DNA of 64,000 nucleotides from Anomaloglossus baeobatrachus (Eukaryota; Chordata; Amphibia; Anura; Aromobatidae), in contig NC_134356.1 in the NCBI RefSeq assembly GCF_048569485.1, forward strand, positions 465,577,820-465,641,819, given 5' to 3'. Under the pieces are notes generated by a model. It had not been told where the DNA came from. It was given only the letters and a program-made list of their open reading frames with translations, and did no database searches. Each line of letters starts with the position of its first letter. Position 1 is the stretch's first letter. The position numbers and the translations under genes are program-made. Below, piece after piece: positions 20,897 to 32,971 of this stretch.

Positions 20897-21671
20897 TAGT
20901 TTGTTTTTATCGCATAGCAGAAAAACTGATACCCAAACAATAGTGTGTCAAATTAAAGTGGACAAAGGTATTAAACAGCAGTGATCGGAGCTAGTTCTGC
21001 TGTAGGCAGCGGGTGCTGTCTGTATAACACAGCAGGCATCTGCTATGTGTGGAGATAACCTTTCTTACTGTCAATGCTAATTTTTCAATATATGACCGAT
21101 CCTGGTTTGCTTTAGGGCTTGTTCACATGATGGTATATGTTCTCTCATGTGAAAAAATCGGGCCGATTATGTTAATGACACTGCTCAGACTGATCAGAAT
21201 TTAAGGTGAGTGTCAGTTTACAGTGATCCAATCTCTCACATGTGAGATTTGGATCACAGATGCGGAGGACACGGAGAACGTAATTTCTCCTTCTTCTCCA
21301 TTGACGGTGTTGGCATATATCGCACTGCCCTTGGATTACATCTAAGGGCAGTGGAAATGCAACATAGTGCAACTTTTTTCTCATGCAGAATCGGCGTGAA
21401 AAAACCCCCCATAAGTTGGCACTGCCCAATAATAGAACCCTGAACCGAGTGCTATCCTATAAAACAGGATAGCCCTCATCCGAGTTATATGCAGGTGTGA
21501 GCGAGCCCTTAGACAGAAAACCCTGCCTTGATTTCATAAGGGCTGGAGGCCACACATACAGGAACCTGATCACTAAGGCTTGGTACACACTGCATTCAGC
21601 AATGCTTTGATGCCTTCCATAGTTGACTATGGTCTTATGCCCATCTGAAAGCACGAGGCAGCCTAGTTATT
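20897..21671. other. Intronic sequence, no gene
   Basis: A CTCACATGTGAGA-type inverted segment (about 21235) hints at a decayed MITE. Nothing coding was seen. Confidence 0.35.
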
Positions 21672-21675
21672 TTAA

Positions 21676-22330
21676 AGCAAACCTGTCACCAGATTTGGTG
21701 ACTATAAATCTTTATTAAATAAATCTTTATTTTTATATAGCTCTAACATATTCCGCAGTGCTTTACATACATCAGGAATACTGTCCCCATTGGGGCTCAC
21801 AATCTAAATTCCCTATCTATATGTCTTTGGAGTGTGGGAGGAAACCGTGGTACCCAGAGGAAACCCACGCAAACACAGGGAGAACATGCAAACTCCTTGC
21901 AGATGGTGTCCTTGGTGGGATTCGAACCCAGGACCACAGCGCTGCAAGACTGTAGTGCTAACCACTGAGCCACCGTGCTGCCTGGTGACTATAAGCTGCG
22001 ACCACCTCCAGTGGGCTCTTATATACAGCATTCTAACATGCTGTACAGTATATAAGAGCCCAGGCCGCTGTGTAGCATGTAAAAATCACTTTATAATACT
22101 CACCTAAACGGTCGGTGCGGTGCAAATGGATCAGGTGGGTGTCTCCGTTCTCCAGGTCCGGCGCCTCCTCTTTCGGCCATCTTTGTCCTCGTTCTTCTGA
22201 AGCCTGGGTGCATGACGCGTCCTACGTCATAGGCCGGCATTGAGGTCCCGGTCAGGCACACTACAATACTTTGATCTGCCAAAGGGTTCATTAAGATGCC
22301 CATGTGTCTTCAAGGCTTCTTTTCCCTTTG
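21676..22330. mobile_element. TTAA-type MITE (Kolobok-like), K2, 3' end unclear
   Basis: TTAA is at 21672-21675, followed by AGCAAACCTGTCACCAG. After the SINE insertion the text resumes with ATAAGCTGCGACCACCTCC, as in 35819-36429 and 62885-63290. The right TIR is missing. Confidence 0.6.
21708..21982 (-). mobile_element. tRNA-derived SINE, full head-to-tail copy
   Basis: The SINE is flanked by the 12-bp duplication TGGTGACTATAA (21696-21707, 21983-21994). On the minus strand it shows a pol III A-box region GTGGCTCAGTGGTTAGCAC (complement of 21955-21973) and B box GGGTTCGAATCCC (complement of 21917-21929). A body with the GTTTTCCTCC-type conserved segment and a TATATAAAAATAAA tail follow. The tRNA head, body and AT-rich tail with long TSD define a SINE inserted into K2. 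Confidence 0.85.
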
Positions 22331-22334
22331 ACCT

Positions 22335-23803
22335 CCATTGTAAAGTATAGAGGTTCTTCAGAGTGGAAAATGCCTGAAGAATTTTAGCTCCTTTCTTTTA
22401 ACAGCTTGGCATGTTGTAAAAGCTGAAGTGGTTAAAGTACCCTCAATAGACGGAACATATGCACAGAAAGTCGTTTTTACATATGTTCTTTCTTTGGAGC
22501 CTTTAGTTAGCACTTCTGCGGAGAGGAGTTTCCCTGAAGAAGACGTTGCGTGCCTACGAGTGTTCATAGCACAATATCAGCTCAGGTTCCTCAGATCGCA
22601 GAGACCTCACACAGTGCCGCCTCCTGCTCATGCGTAACCTTAGTTAACAGGAATATTAGTTTGGTTTCATCTGGTGTCCGACCAAATCCAGACTCCCCAC
22701 GTGATATGAAAATACACTTTAAACACTGATTGGAAAAAAAACCCTAAATGGGTCTTGGCATAAGAGTCCTGTTGAGGTTGCTGGCCCCATATTGGTTTGC
22801 TCCCCACCTCCGCCATGCTCATATTACTCCTCTCTGATATAGTGTAAACTATGAAGAACAGGGCTGCACATTGTTACCCGCACGGGCACACTTTCTATTC
22901 TGTTTGTCAATTCCCAATTGCCCGACTATAGGAAAACAAACACAAGTACAGTACAATAGGGGTCTGTCCTTCAAGACACTCGGAATGAGCAACGTAAATT
23001 CATTTTACAAAATGGCTCACTATCCATATACATAAAGTAACACTGTTTCCTTCATGAATAGTCATTTCATTCTCTTTTTTTTTCTATTTTTGGCCTTGAC
23101 GGGCCTTTTTCTAGCCATGAGGTATACATTATAAAATATGAGGATTACAGTGTATTATTACTTGGCTACAGAGAAAGTATAGGATCTCCAACAAGTCAAA
23201 AATAAACTTGGAAGTCCAGCCGACGTGCCCTGTGGTTTTGGTTCTGTTTTTAGTCTGAAGCCATGTGTTTTTCTTTTTTTTCCAGTTGTAAATCAGCTGT
23301 TTTGGGAAAGTGGAAACGTCTTACGATGCCAGAAACCTTATTTCACTCTCCAAATTTAGATACATTTGTTAAATATGGAGCGGCGGGGTTTGTTTTCTTT
23401 ACTATTTTTTTTGCCTTTGTGTTGTTAGACTTTTTTTTCGCAGTTTGCTGAAATCACAGGACACCAGATAGGAGCCGTGCATTGTTAGCAAACAATGGAG
23501 GTCATTTGAGTGAAAACGGAGTGCAGACACTCACATCCTGCTCTGCACACTCAGCAAGTCCCTCCGAACTTCCATTAGGAGCACACACGGAGATTCAATG
23601 GCTTTCCCATACAGTGATCTCATCTGTTTACTGCTGCAAATCTTGGAAAGCAGACAATTGCTTACCGATGTATAGCATATAGCAGTAAAGCTATGCAGAG
23701 CAAAGGTTGCCATATGCTTTCCTAGCCATCGACCTGAACACTAATATGCCTGCAGACCCTTCATTATGATATATGCATCCGCAGTTTAGTGAAGCCATGC
23801 ACT
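22335..23803. other. Intronic sequence, no gene
   Basis: The sequence is largely AT-rich and apparently low in repeats (22640-23800). TTTTTTTTCCAGTTG at 23271 resembles a 3' splice site, but no supported exon follows. This is a candidate unique intron segment. Confidence 0.35.
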
Positions 23804-23811
23804 CTTAAGAG

Positions 23812-24809
23812 CAGAGATGTCAAACTCACATACACAGAGGGACAAAATTAAAAGCTTGGACAAAGTTGCAGGCTAACCTAGTCGCAGGCCCAACATAGTC
23901 CTCCATACAGAATAATGGGCTCCAAAATAGCCCTCCATACAGAATAATGGGCCCCAAATAGTCCTCCATACAGAATAATGGACCCCAAATAGTCCTCCAT
24001 ACAGATTAATGGACACCAAATAGTCCTCCATACAGATTAATGGACACCAAATAGTCCTCCATACAGATTAATGGACACCACATATTCCTCCATACAGAAT
24101 AGTGAGCACCAAATAGTCCTCCATTCAGAATAATGGACCCCAAATAGCCCTCCATACAGATTAATAAACCCCAAATAGTCATCCATGTAGAATAATGTGC
24201 CCTACATAGCCTTTCATACAGAATAATGTGCACCACATAGAGCTCCTTATAGTATTATGGGCCCCACAAAGCCCTAAATACAGAATAATGTGCCACACAT
24301 AGTCCTCCAAGCAAAATAATAGGCTCCACATAGACCTCCATACAGAATAATGTGCACCACATAGTCCTCCAAGCAAAATAATAGGCCCCCACATAGACCT
24401 CCATTCAGAATAATGTGCACCACATAGTCCTCCAAGCAAAATAATAGGCTCCACATAGACCTCCATTCAGAATAATGTGCACCACATAGTCCTCCAAGCA
24501 AAATAATAGGCTCCACATAGACCGCCATACAGAATAATGTGCACCACATAGCGCTCCATATAGTATTATGGGCCCCACACAGCCCTAAATACAAAATAAT
24601 GTGCCCCACATAGTCCTCCATACAGAATAATGACCCTCCCCCCCATAGTTCTGCATACAGAGTAGCAGGCCTCATATAGTTCTCCATACAGCTTAATGGG
24701 CCCCACATAGTCCTGCAGATAGAATAACGAACCTTCCCCCCCAGCTCTTCATACAGAATAGCATCACGGACCACATAAAATTTGCCTGTGTGCCAGAATT
24801 TGACTTGTG
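23812..24809. mobile_element. Non-autonomous hAT element with internal minisatellite
   Basis: The 8-bp duplication CTTAAGAG (23804-23811, 24810-24817) flanks ends CAGAGATGTCAAACTC and the complement of CACAAGTCAAATTC. This is the hAT pattern. About 90 percent of the interior is a 31-bp tandem array. Confidence 0.8.
23880..24785. repeat. 31-bp minisatellite, about 29 copies
   Basis: The unit is of the type CCACATAGTCCTCCATACAG + AATAATGTGCA and lies inside the hAT element. Neighbouring units differ by several bases, so the array is old or evolving by partial conversion. Minus-strand frames are artefacts. Confidence 0.9.
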
Positions 24810-25792
24810 CTTAAGAGGGAGAAGATAATAAGCAGCCAATAGAAGCTAGACTCTCCCCAAAGGCAGATATCAGGGGGGCTAAGGGTAAAAGAGGGTCTGA
24901 TAAGTTAGATCTTTGCACACGTGATGCTTTTTTTCATATTTTTGGCTTATTTTCTTCTGTGCATTAAGCATAAACTAAATGTGGCCATGCCAACAGGATA
25001 GTAAACAGATTAGGTGAATGTAGGCCGAACCCCTTGATTTTGAAGGGACTGGCCAACAGACCATCTTAATGTGAAGGTGTTCTTATTAGAGCTGATCGAA
25101 CGGCCAAAAATCCGGTACCTGCGAATCACTGCCAGATTTTAAAAAGAGTCTGATCCGCTCCGGAATACGGTGCCCATATAAGTCAATGGGGACCTGAATC
25201 CGGAGGTTAAAAACGTTTGTGGAGGCGATAGGTGGGTAGGAGCGAGGGCGGCATACTCACCGAGGCGCTGTCATGGCGGCACACTCCTTCCGGGTCACGC
25301 TATTCCCTTCCGGAGCCGACAATTCAATATTCATTGTTTAGCCCACCCACCGGCGCGTGTAATTGGTTGCAGCTAGACACGCCCCCATCCTGAGTGGCAG
25401 CGTGTCAGCTGACTGCAACCAATAACAGGCGCCAGTTTGGTGGGGAAAACAGTGCAAGTGTCTGCCGGTCAGCATGGTGGTAAAAAATAAACAATTGGCA
25501 GCACAAATATAGCTCGCGCTGCAGCCCCAGCTGTCTGGCTGTATCTGTGCTGTGTATCCAGTGCCCAGAGTCACACGTGCGAGGCTTTGCCGGGTGATGC
25601 CATGGCAGATTCGCGTGAGTCCCTCGCATGTGTGATTCCGGTGAAACAGCATGCGGCTTTTTTTTTTTCATTTAAATAAATAATTTAAAAAAAACCCGAC
25701 GTGCGGTTCCCCCTAATTTTCATCCCCAGCCAAGATAACACTGTCTGGGGGCTGGTATTCCAGCCCGCAACCGCCCAGTATTACCGCATCTA

Positions 25793-27444
25793 CAGTTAGG
25801 TCCAGAAATATTTGGACAGTGACACAAGTTTTGTTATTTTAGCTGTTTACAAAAACATGTTGAGAAATACATTTATATATATAATATGGGCTGAAAGTGC
25901 ACACTCCCAGCTGCAATATGAGAGTTTTCACATCCAAATCGGAGAAAGGGTTTAGGAATCATAGCTCTGTAATGCATAGCCTCCTCTTTTTCAAGGGACC
26001 AAAAGTAATTGGACAAGGGACTCTAAGGGCTGCAATTAACTCTGAAGGCATCTCCCTCGTTAACCTGTAATCAATGAAGTAGTTAAAAGGTCTGGGGTTG
26101 ATTACAGGTGTGTGGTTTTGCATTTGGAAGCTGTTGCTGTGACCAGACAACATGCGGTCTAAGGAACTCTCAATTGAGGTGAAGCAGAACATCCTGAGGC
26201 TGAAAAAAAAGAAAAAATCCATCAGAGAGATGGCAGACATGCTTGGAGTAGCAAAATCAACAGTCGGGTACATTCTGAGAAAAAAGGAATTGACTGGTGA
26301 GCTTGGGAACTCAAAAAGGCCTGGGCGTCCACGGATGACAACAGTGGTGGATGATCGCCGCATACTTTCTTTGGTGAAGAAGAACCCGTTCACAACATCA
26401 ACTGAAGTCCAGAACACTCTCAGTGAAGTAGGTGTATCTGTCTCTAAGTCAACAGTAAAGAGAAGACTCCATGAAAGTAAATACAAAGGGTTCACATCTA
26501 GATGCAAACCATTCATCAATTCCAAAAATAGACAGGCCAGAGTTAAATTTGCTGAAAAACACCTCATGAAGCCAGCTCAGTTCTGGAAAAGTATTCTATG
26601 GACAGATGAGACAAAGATCAACCTGTACCAGAATGATGGGAAGAGAAAAGTTTGGAGAAGAAAGGGAACGGCACATGATCCAAGGCACACCACATCCTCT
26701 GTAAAACATGGTGGAGGCAACGTGATGGCATGGGCATGCATGGCTTTCAATGGCACTGGGTCACTTGTGTTTATTGATGACATAACAGCAGACAAGAGTA
26801 GCCGGATGAATTCTGAAGTGTACCGGGATATACTTTCAGCCCAGATTCAGCCAAATGCCGCAAAGTTGATCGGACGGCGCTTCATAGTACAGATGGACAA
26901 TGACCCCAAGCATACAGCCAAAGCTACCCAGGAGTTCATGAGTGCAAAAAAGTGGAGCATTCTGCAATGGCCAAGTCAATCACCAGATCTTAACCCAATT
27001 GAGCATGCATTTCACTTGCTCAAATCCAGACTTAAGACGGAAAGACCCACAAACAAGCAAGACCTGAAGGCTGCGGCTGTAAAGGCCTGGCAAAGCATTA
27101 AGAAGGAGGAAACCCAGCGTTTGGTGATGTCCATGGGTTCCAGACTTAAGGCAGTGATTGCCTCCAAAGAATTCGCAACAAAATATTGAAAATAAAAATA
27201 TTTTGTTTGGGTTTGGTTTATTTGTCCAATTACTTTTGACCTCCTAAAATGTGGAGTGTTTGTAAAGAAATGTGTACAATTCCTACAATTTCTATCAGAT
27301 ATTTTTGTTCAAACCTTCAAATTAAACGTTACAATCTGCACTTGAATTCTGTTGTAGAGGTTTCATTTCAAATCCAATGTGGTGGCATGCAGAGCCCAAC
27401 TCGCGAAAATTGTGTCACTGTCCAAATATTTCTGGACCTAACTG
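25793..27444 (+). mobile_element. Tc1-like transposon, apparently complete, 1652 bp
   Basis: The TA target duplication is at 25791-25792 and 27445-27446. Perfect terminal repeats of about 35 bp begin CAGTTAGGTCCAGAAATATT. The element lies in repeat X and carries one long transposase frame, so both ends and gene look whole. Confidence 0.9.
26152..27189 (+). CDS. Tc1-like transposase, DD34E, open frame
   Basis: This is a 345-residue DNA transposase, the usual size for Tc1. It cuts and pastes its element by binding the TIRs. Residues 1-110 form the paired-type helix-turn-helix DNA-binding region (SIREMADMLGVAKSTVGYI, about 22-40), with a GRPR hook (GNSKRPGRPR, about 52-61). The catalytic triad is Asp in WTDETKINLY (about 153), Asp in VQMDNDPKHTA (about 244) and Glu in LNPIEHAF (about 279). 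There are 34 residues between the last two. KHGGGNVMAWACM is the glycine-rich block. It ends in a normal KY tail. The start is ATG in CAACATGCGG. No internal stop is seen, so the copy may be young or still functional. Confidence 0.92.
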   Translation: MRSKELSIEVKQNILRLKKKKKSIREMADMLGVAKSTVGYILRKKELTGELGNSKRPGRPRMTTVVDDRRILSLVKKNPFTTSTEVQNTLSEVGVSVSKSTVKRRLHESKYKGFTSRCKPFINSKNRQARVKFAEKHLMKPAQFWKSILWTDETKINLYQNDGKRKVWRRKGTAHDPRHTTSSVKHGGGNVMAWACMAFNGTGSLVFIDDITADKSSRMNSEVYRDILSAQIQPNAAKLIGRRFIVQMDNDPKHTAKATQEFMSAKKWSILQWPSQSPDLNPIEHAFHLLKSRLKTERPTNKQDLKAAAVKAWQSIKKEETQRLVMSMGSRLKAVIASKEFATKY

Positions 27445-27990
27445 TATTAGATGTGACAATCCCGGTGCGATACCGGCCCTTCCCGGTGGCGTGATGCGGT
27501 GCCAATCGGGGGTAATAGCAGGGGTTAATAACAGCGCACAGCTGCTACTAAACCCTAGGTTGTGATGGCACAGGCGTCTATCAGATACCTGCATCACACA
27601 AACCTGTAAGTGAATGTAAATAAATACAAAGAGAAAAATCCTTTATTTGAAATAAAATACAAACACCCCCGCCTTCACCACTTTATTAACCTCCCAACAC
27701 CATGCAGCTCTGACCTAATCCACACGAAGTCCCATGCCGCTTCAGCTCTGCTACATTTGAATATCACAGAGAGGGGCACAACCGACCGCTCTCTGTGAGC
27801 TCCAGAGAATGAATGAGCTGCACATTGAGCGGTGACGTCACTCAGGTCATTTGCGGTCACAGCTGGAGGTTCCCACGGTCCTTCATCTGTGATCGCAGGT
27901 AACAACCTCACGGGGAGGTCACGGAGTTCACAGACCTGCATCTCCTAGCAGAAAAATCACTTTTTTTTGGCTAAGAGATGTAGATTTTGT

Positions 27991-28360
27991 GCTGAAATTT
28001 TTACACCATATTCCTGTATCCAATCTACACCTCCTGGCAAAAAAACCGCGGTGTTTTGATGCATTTTTTTGCCGCGTTTTTTGCCGTGGTTATTTTTCCG
28101 TGATTTTTGCTGAGGTTTTTTGCCAGGAGGTGCACATTTTGGTGCTGAAGTCATCTGCAAATTTCCACTTGCTGGCAGATTTTTTTTATTTTTGGGCCAA
28201 GGGATGCAAATTTGGTGCTGAAATTTTAACACCATATTCCTGCATCCAATCTACACCTCCTGGCAAAAAACTGCGCTGTTTTGACGCATTTTTTTGCCGC
28301 GGTTATTTTTCTGCGATTTTTGCCACAGTTTTTTGCCAGTAGGTGCACATTTGGTGCTGA
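27991..28360. repeat. 226-bp partial tandem duplication
   Basis: The block starting GCTGAAATTT at 27991 recurs at 28217, with the shared following text ACACCATATTCCTG and TTTTTTTGCCGCG. It comprises about 1.6 units. Confidence 0.6.
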
Positions 28361-28379
28361 AATCGTCTGAGCGCTTTTG

Positions 28380-29060
28380 TTGTGTTTTTTCCATGTTTAT
28401 TTCTCATTGGTTATATGTAAATACATGCTAATAATACGCAACTTTTTTTACAGTACCAGCAAAACCTATGAGATGCCAGACATCTCATACACACAGACAG
28501 ACACTTGTTTTTTTTTTCGTGATTGAAATGGCAAAATGCTGCGTTTTTAAAGGAAGCAACATGTCAATTCTTTCAGTATTTTTGCAGCTTTTTTTCCCAC
28601 CATTGAAAGCAATGAAGAGTGAAAAAACACAGGAATGTATTTTGGTGTGTTTTTGGTCAAAAAAACTAATTTTATTTAAATATGTACTGTAGACAAATGA
28701 CACACCAAAATTGCATAAAAAAATTGCAGTTTTTTTTACTGCCAAGATTTTGTCTCCGCTCAGCTCCGTCTGTCTTCTCCTTTTTCCATAGAATTTCATG
28801 AACAGTCATCTCATCCGTCATTGAGTTGAAATTTAGTGAAATGAACGTAAATTATTCCGTAGGAAAAAAGCAGATTTCTCTAATAAGATAGAGATGGTTA
28901 AAACCAGGTTTCTTTATTTTCACTTTTATGATAGATTTATGGGGAAAAAAAATGAAACAATGGTTGTCTTCAAAAAACAATGCAGCATACGTGTACTGTA
29001 CATTCCTTTCTGAAAGTGCTCTGCAGCTGTCACTTCGGACTTTATTCTGTGTGAAGTGGC
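28380..29060. other. Intronic sequence, no gene
   Basis: This is AT-rich sequence with T-rich stretches. No recognised element. Confidence 0.3.
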
Positions 29061-29407
29061 TACTAGGCTATGTGCGCACTAGAAAATGGACTTTTCATAA
29101 GAAAAATCCGCACCCTCTGGTAGAATACAACATCCGCGGCAAAAAACGCGATAAAACCCGCACCTGCGTTTTTGCCGCGGTTTTTCCCCTGCGTTTTTTT
29201 TTACCATTATCTATGGCAAAAACCGCAGGTACCTGCAGAAAAGAAGTGACATGCTCATTCTTTTTGCTGCAGAAATATGGCAGCAAAACCTGTAGGGAAA
29301 AAGCGCAGTGTGCGCACACTGAACATTTTCCGCAGCAATTCATGCAGCAAAACCGTGGCAAATCCGCGGCAAAAAACACAGTTTTCACCGCAGGAGACTG
29401 CAGATCC

Positions 29408-30226
29408 TCATGCCCACGATCCGGGCTCAAGCAGTTAAGCGGGCTTTACACACTGCGATATCGGTCCCGATATCGCTAGCGTGGGTACCCGCCCCCATCT
29501 GTTGTGCGACACGGGCAAATTGCTGCCCGTGCCGCACAACATCGCCAAGACCTGTCACACATACCTGCCCGGCGACGTCGCTGTGACCGGCGAACCGCCT
29601 CCTTTCTAAGGGGGCGGTCCGTGCGGCGTCACAGCGACGTCAGTGAGCGGCCACCCAATAGAAGCGGAGGGGCGGAGATGAGCGGGACGTAACATCCCGC
29701 CCACCTCCTTTCTTCCGCATTGTGGCCGGGAGGCAAGTAAGAGAGCTTCCTCGTTCCTGCGATGTCACACGGAGCGATGTGTTCTGCCGCAGGAACGAGG
29801 AACAACCTCGTTACTGCTGCAGTAATGATTTTTGAGAATGGACCCCCATGTCACCGATGAGCGATTTTGCATGTTTTTGCAACGATGCAAAAACGCTCAT
29901 AGGTGTCACACGCAACGGCATCGCTAATGCGGCCGGATGTGCGTCACCAATTCCGTGACCCCAACGAGTTTGCATTAGTGATGTCGTAGCGTGTAAAGCG
30001 GCCTTTACGGTCTCTTTTGTTTTCCCTACGGAGCAAAGAATTGACATGCTTGCGTCTCCAAAAGCCGCACCGCAGGTCATTTTTCACTGCGGGCCGTGCA
30101 CGCACAGTGGGCACGGGATTTCTAGAAATCCTATCCACTGTGCTTGTACTGTACAACGCAGCATTTTGGACGCAGCGAAAACACACTACATTCAAAACGC
30201 TGCAAACACTGATCGTGGGCACGGAC
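29408..30226. mobile_element. MITE interrupted by another MITE
   Basis: The outer ends CATGCCCACGATCCGG and the complement of GATCGTGGGCACGGACCC match the ends of 44401-44759. TTA follows at 30227. The element at 29438-30004 sits inside. Confidence 0.55.
29438..30004. mobile_element. Harbinger-like MITE with promoter-like core
   Basis: TTA is at 29435-29437 and 30005-30007. The TIR is AGCGGGCTTTACACACTGC with the complement of AGGCCGCTTTACACGC. CCAATAGAAGCGG and GGGGCGG lie at about 29655-29675. Confidence 0.82.
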
Positions 30227-30330
30227 CCTTAAAGAGAAAATAAAAAAATAATGCTTGTATAGCTGTACAATCCGGTGATGCACAGCATTAAGAATATTGT
30301 GAAGGTTGCAATAAGGGATTTACACAGTTA

Positions 30331-30911
30331 AGGCCGCTTTACACGCTGCAACATCGTTAGCCGATGCTAGCGATGTCGAGCGTGATATCACCCGCCCCCA
30401 TCATACGGCCAATATGTGGTGATCGCTGCCGTAGCGAACATTATCGCTACGGCAGCTTCACAGACACTTACCTGCTCTGCGACGTCGCTGTGACCGGCAA
30501 ACCGCCTCCTTTCTAAGGGGGCGGTTAATTCAGCGTCACAGCGACGTCACTAAGCGGCCGCCCAATCAAAGCGGAGGGGCGTAGCTGAGCGGGACGAACA
30601 TCCTGCCCACCTCCTTCCTTCCTCATTGCTGGCGGGACTAAGGTAAGGAGAGGTTCCTCATTCCGGCGGTGTCACACGTAGCGATGTGTGCTGCCGCAGA
30701 AACGAGGAACAACATCGTTACTGCAGCAGCAACGATATTTGGGAAGAGGGGGGCATGTCACCGATTAGCGATTTTGAATGTTTTTGCAACGATTGAAAAT
30801 CGCTAATAGATGTCACACGCAACGACATCGCTAACGCGGCCAGTTGTGCGTCACAAATTCCGTGACCCCAATGAGATCACTTTAGCGATCTCGTAGCGTG
30901 TAAAGCTTCCT
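30331..30911. mobile_element. Harbinger-like MITE with promoter-like core
   Basis: TTA is at 30328-30330 and 30912-30914. The ends are AGGCCGCTTTACACGCTGC and ...TAGCGTGTAAAGCTTCCT. GCGACGTCAC, CCAATCAAAGCGG and GGGGCG lie at 30540-30580. Confidence 0.82.
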
Positions 30912-30914
30912 TTA

Positions 30915-31640
30915 GATTTTCTACATGAAGCCTGGGACCAGCTTGTACATTACATCTACTGCACTGCTCCTTCAGTATGGCGCGGCCGCTGCAGATAATA
31001 TATTATTATGAGATGCAATAAATCATAGCTCCCCTCTCTTATAGAAGATGCAGTCCCACTGACAATCCCAATTACAGAGTCAGACATGAGGGGTTTACAT
31101 TGGATACGGCCTGGGAGGATCACAATAAAAGATCAGTATTCTTCCCTGTTATGCAGAAGAGGCTCATTCTGGTCGGCAATCTGACTACTATGCCAAAGGC
31201 TCGGCCAGTTGTGCAGCTTGTGCATACATGGGAGGAATGACAAGTTGTATGTCAGCCTGGACACTGTTATTTTAGCTTACACACTGCAAAGTGTTCATTG
31301 TGCACAGGTGCTGGAAAGTGCCGCAATGCATCTGTGTTTGAACAGATGGTGGGGGCGACTAGGGGAGAGAAATTGGGAATGTACTGTGTTATACATCCAC
31401 AGTCGGCAGAAATCTTACCAAATTTCTCATTAGGAAAGTAGATTCATTACTAGATCAGTGCCGTTCTTTACGTAGAATTTGGCTATCTCCGGTGGTGCAT
31501 TGAAAATGAATGGAAAGGTGTCCACGCCTCTGCTCTATTCACACAAGGCTTCCAGAGTCCTGTTCTTGGGCTTGATGGGGGTTCCAGCTGTCAAACCCCT
31601 TGTGAACGAGAAGTTATCCCCAAACTTGATATAATCCCTT
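30915..31640. other. Intronic sequence, no gene
   Basis: No repeat or coding signature was recognised. This is a possible unique intron segment. Confidence 0.3.
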
Positions 31641-31643
31641 TAA

Positions 31644-32372
31644 GGGCTCTTCTCCACTTGCGTTAAAAAAATCACTGCGATACTCGGATACAAATGTGAG
31701 TCGAGTGTCCTGTGTATGATCTGCGTATGGTGTGTTTTTTTTCCTCACATAGCATCCGTATGACATGCGAGCGTCATGTGAGTGCTATGTGAGTGTTTAT
31801 GCATACCGCATCAGACTGGCTACCGGATGAATCTCCAGTAATCCCAGGCCTGGCCGCGGTTACCTGCACTGAACCCCGGAGCTGTCTCCTGAGCTCCGGA
31901 GTTCAGCCCGATCTGTTTGCAGCTGTGCTGAACTGAACCGCAATCGCCGGGGAATCAATCACTCGGCGCTCGCTGTTCAGTCCAGGCTGCACTCCGGAGC
32001 TCAGGTGACAGCTCCGGAGTTCATTGCATGTAACCGCGGCCAGGACTGGTCTTACAGGAGATTCCTCCGGTAGCCAGTCTGATGCGGTATGCAAGTGTCA
32101 AGGATCCGTGTGACATGCGTATGCCATCTGTATGACATGCACATGCCACCCGTATTCTGATTTTTTTTCTCGTTCCCATATGCTTGCATGGGGGTGCGAG
32201 AGCTGAGACTCGGTGCAAATCGCAGTATGCTGCGATTTCTCCGAGAGCACGAGTCGTATCGTATAAAATTAAGCTAGTGGACAATGCCTCATAGCTTAAC
32301 ATTGGTGCGAGTGCGATCCGATTTTTTATCGGATCGCACTCGCACATGGAAATCGCAAGTGGAGAAGAGCCC
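31644..32372. mobile_element. Palindromic Harbinger-like MITE, 729 bp
   Basis: TAA is at 31641-31643 and 32373-32375. The TIR is GGGCTCTTCTCCACTTGCG with its complement. Inner arms such as GCATACCGCATCAGACTGGC are inverted at 32065-32090. Confidence 0.85.
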
Positions 32373-32375
32373 TAA

Positions 32376-32968
32376 CAATGATTTCACACATACTATTATT
32401 TGGAATAAAAATGAGTTTAGCACTGTTTTGCTTTACGTTTACTAGAATTGGGATCCCATATCCCCCATTTAAAAGTGACAATGGTCAACACATGCTTGCT
32501 ATTCATTGTTTATGGAGAATACTGCATACATGTGGGTCCCAAGTGTGAAAATAGTCAGAAATCATATATTTATTGCCTATGCTATGGATGTTAAGAAATG
32601 TTGCTTCCATCTACTTAAAGGACCTACGGTACTCTCTTGATATGTCAGTAAATCATTGTCTTTCCCATGAAATGACAATTCTGAAACATCATTTCTCAGA
32701 ACTCAGTGTTGTGTAATTGTGTTGTTGATTTTCATATAAATTTGTGAATAAATTGACAAATAGGCGTTTGCCTGCACAATCTGCCATTATCAGTACTGAT
32801 TGGACAGTGCACAAGGACACACCCCTAACCGGTAACACCCAATTGTCAATTTATTCATAGGTTTGTACGAGAAATAGAAAAGGAATGATACAATACAGAA
32901 TTATAGGTGACTCTAGAATTGGGTTATACAAGTATTTACACAAAGTAGAAAAGCTGATAGGTTCCCTC
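32376..32968. other. Intronic sequence with old repeat piece
   Basis: A weakly palindromic AAATTGAC...GTCAATTT segment (32748-32870) is likely a decayed MITE. The rest was not recognised. Confidence 0.35.
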
Positions 32969-32971
32969 TAA

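Larger units (their letters stand above)
25087..27950. repeat. Dispersed repeat X, copy 2, split by a Tc1 element
   Basis: It begins near TAGAGCTGATCGAACGG and shows homology to 1-870 on both sides of the transposon at 25793-27444. Its family is not recognised. Confidence 0.55.

Noticed and set aside
22535-22570. CTGAAGA segment as a possible hammerhead
   Set aside because: No GAAA partner with a supporting stem II and no stem I pairing was found.
24006-24774. Minus-strand frames rich in Trp/Cys/Ile repeats
   Set aside because: They are products of the 31-bp array in the hAT element.
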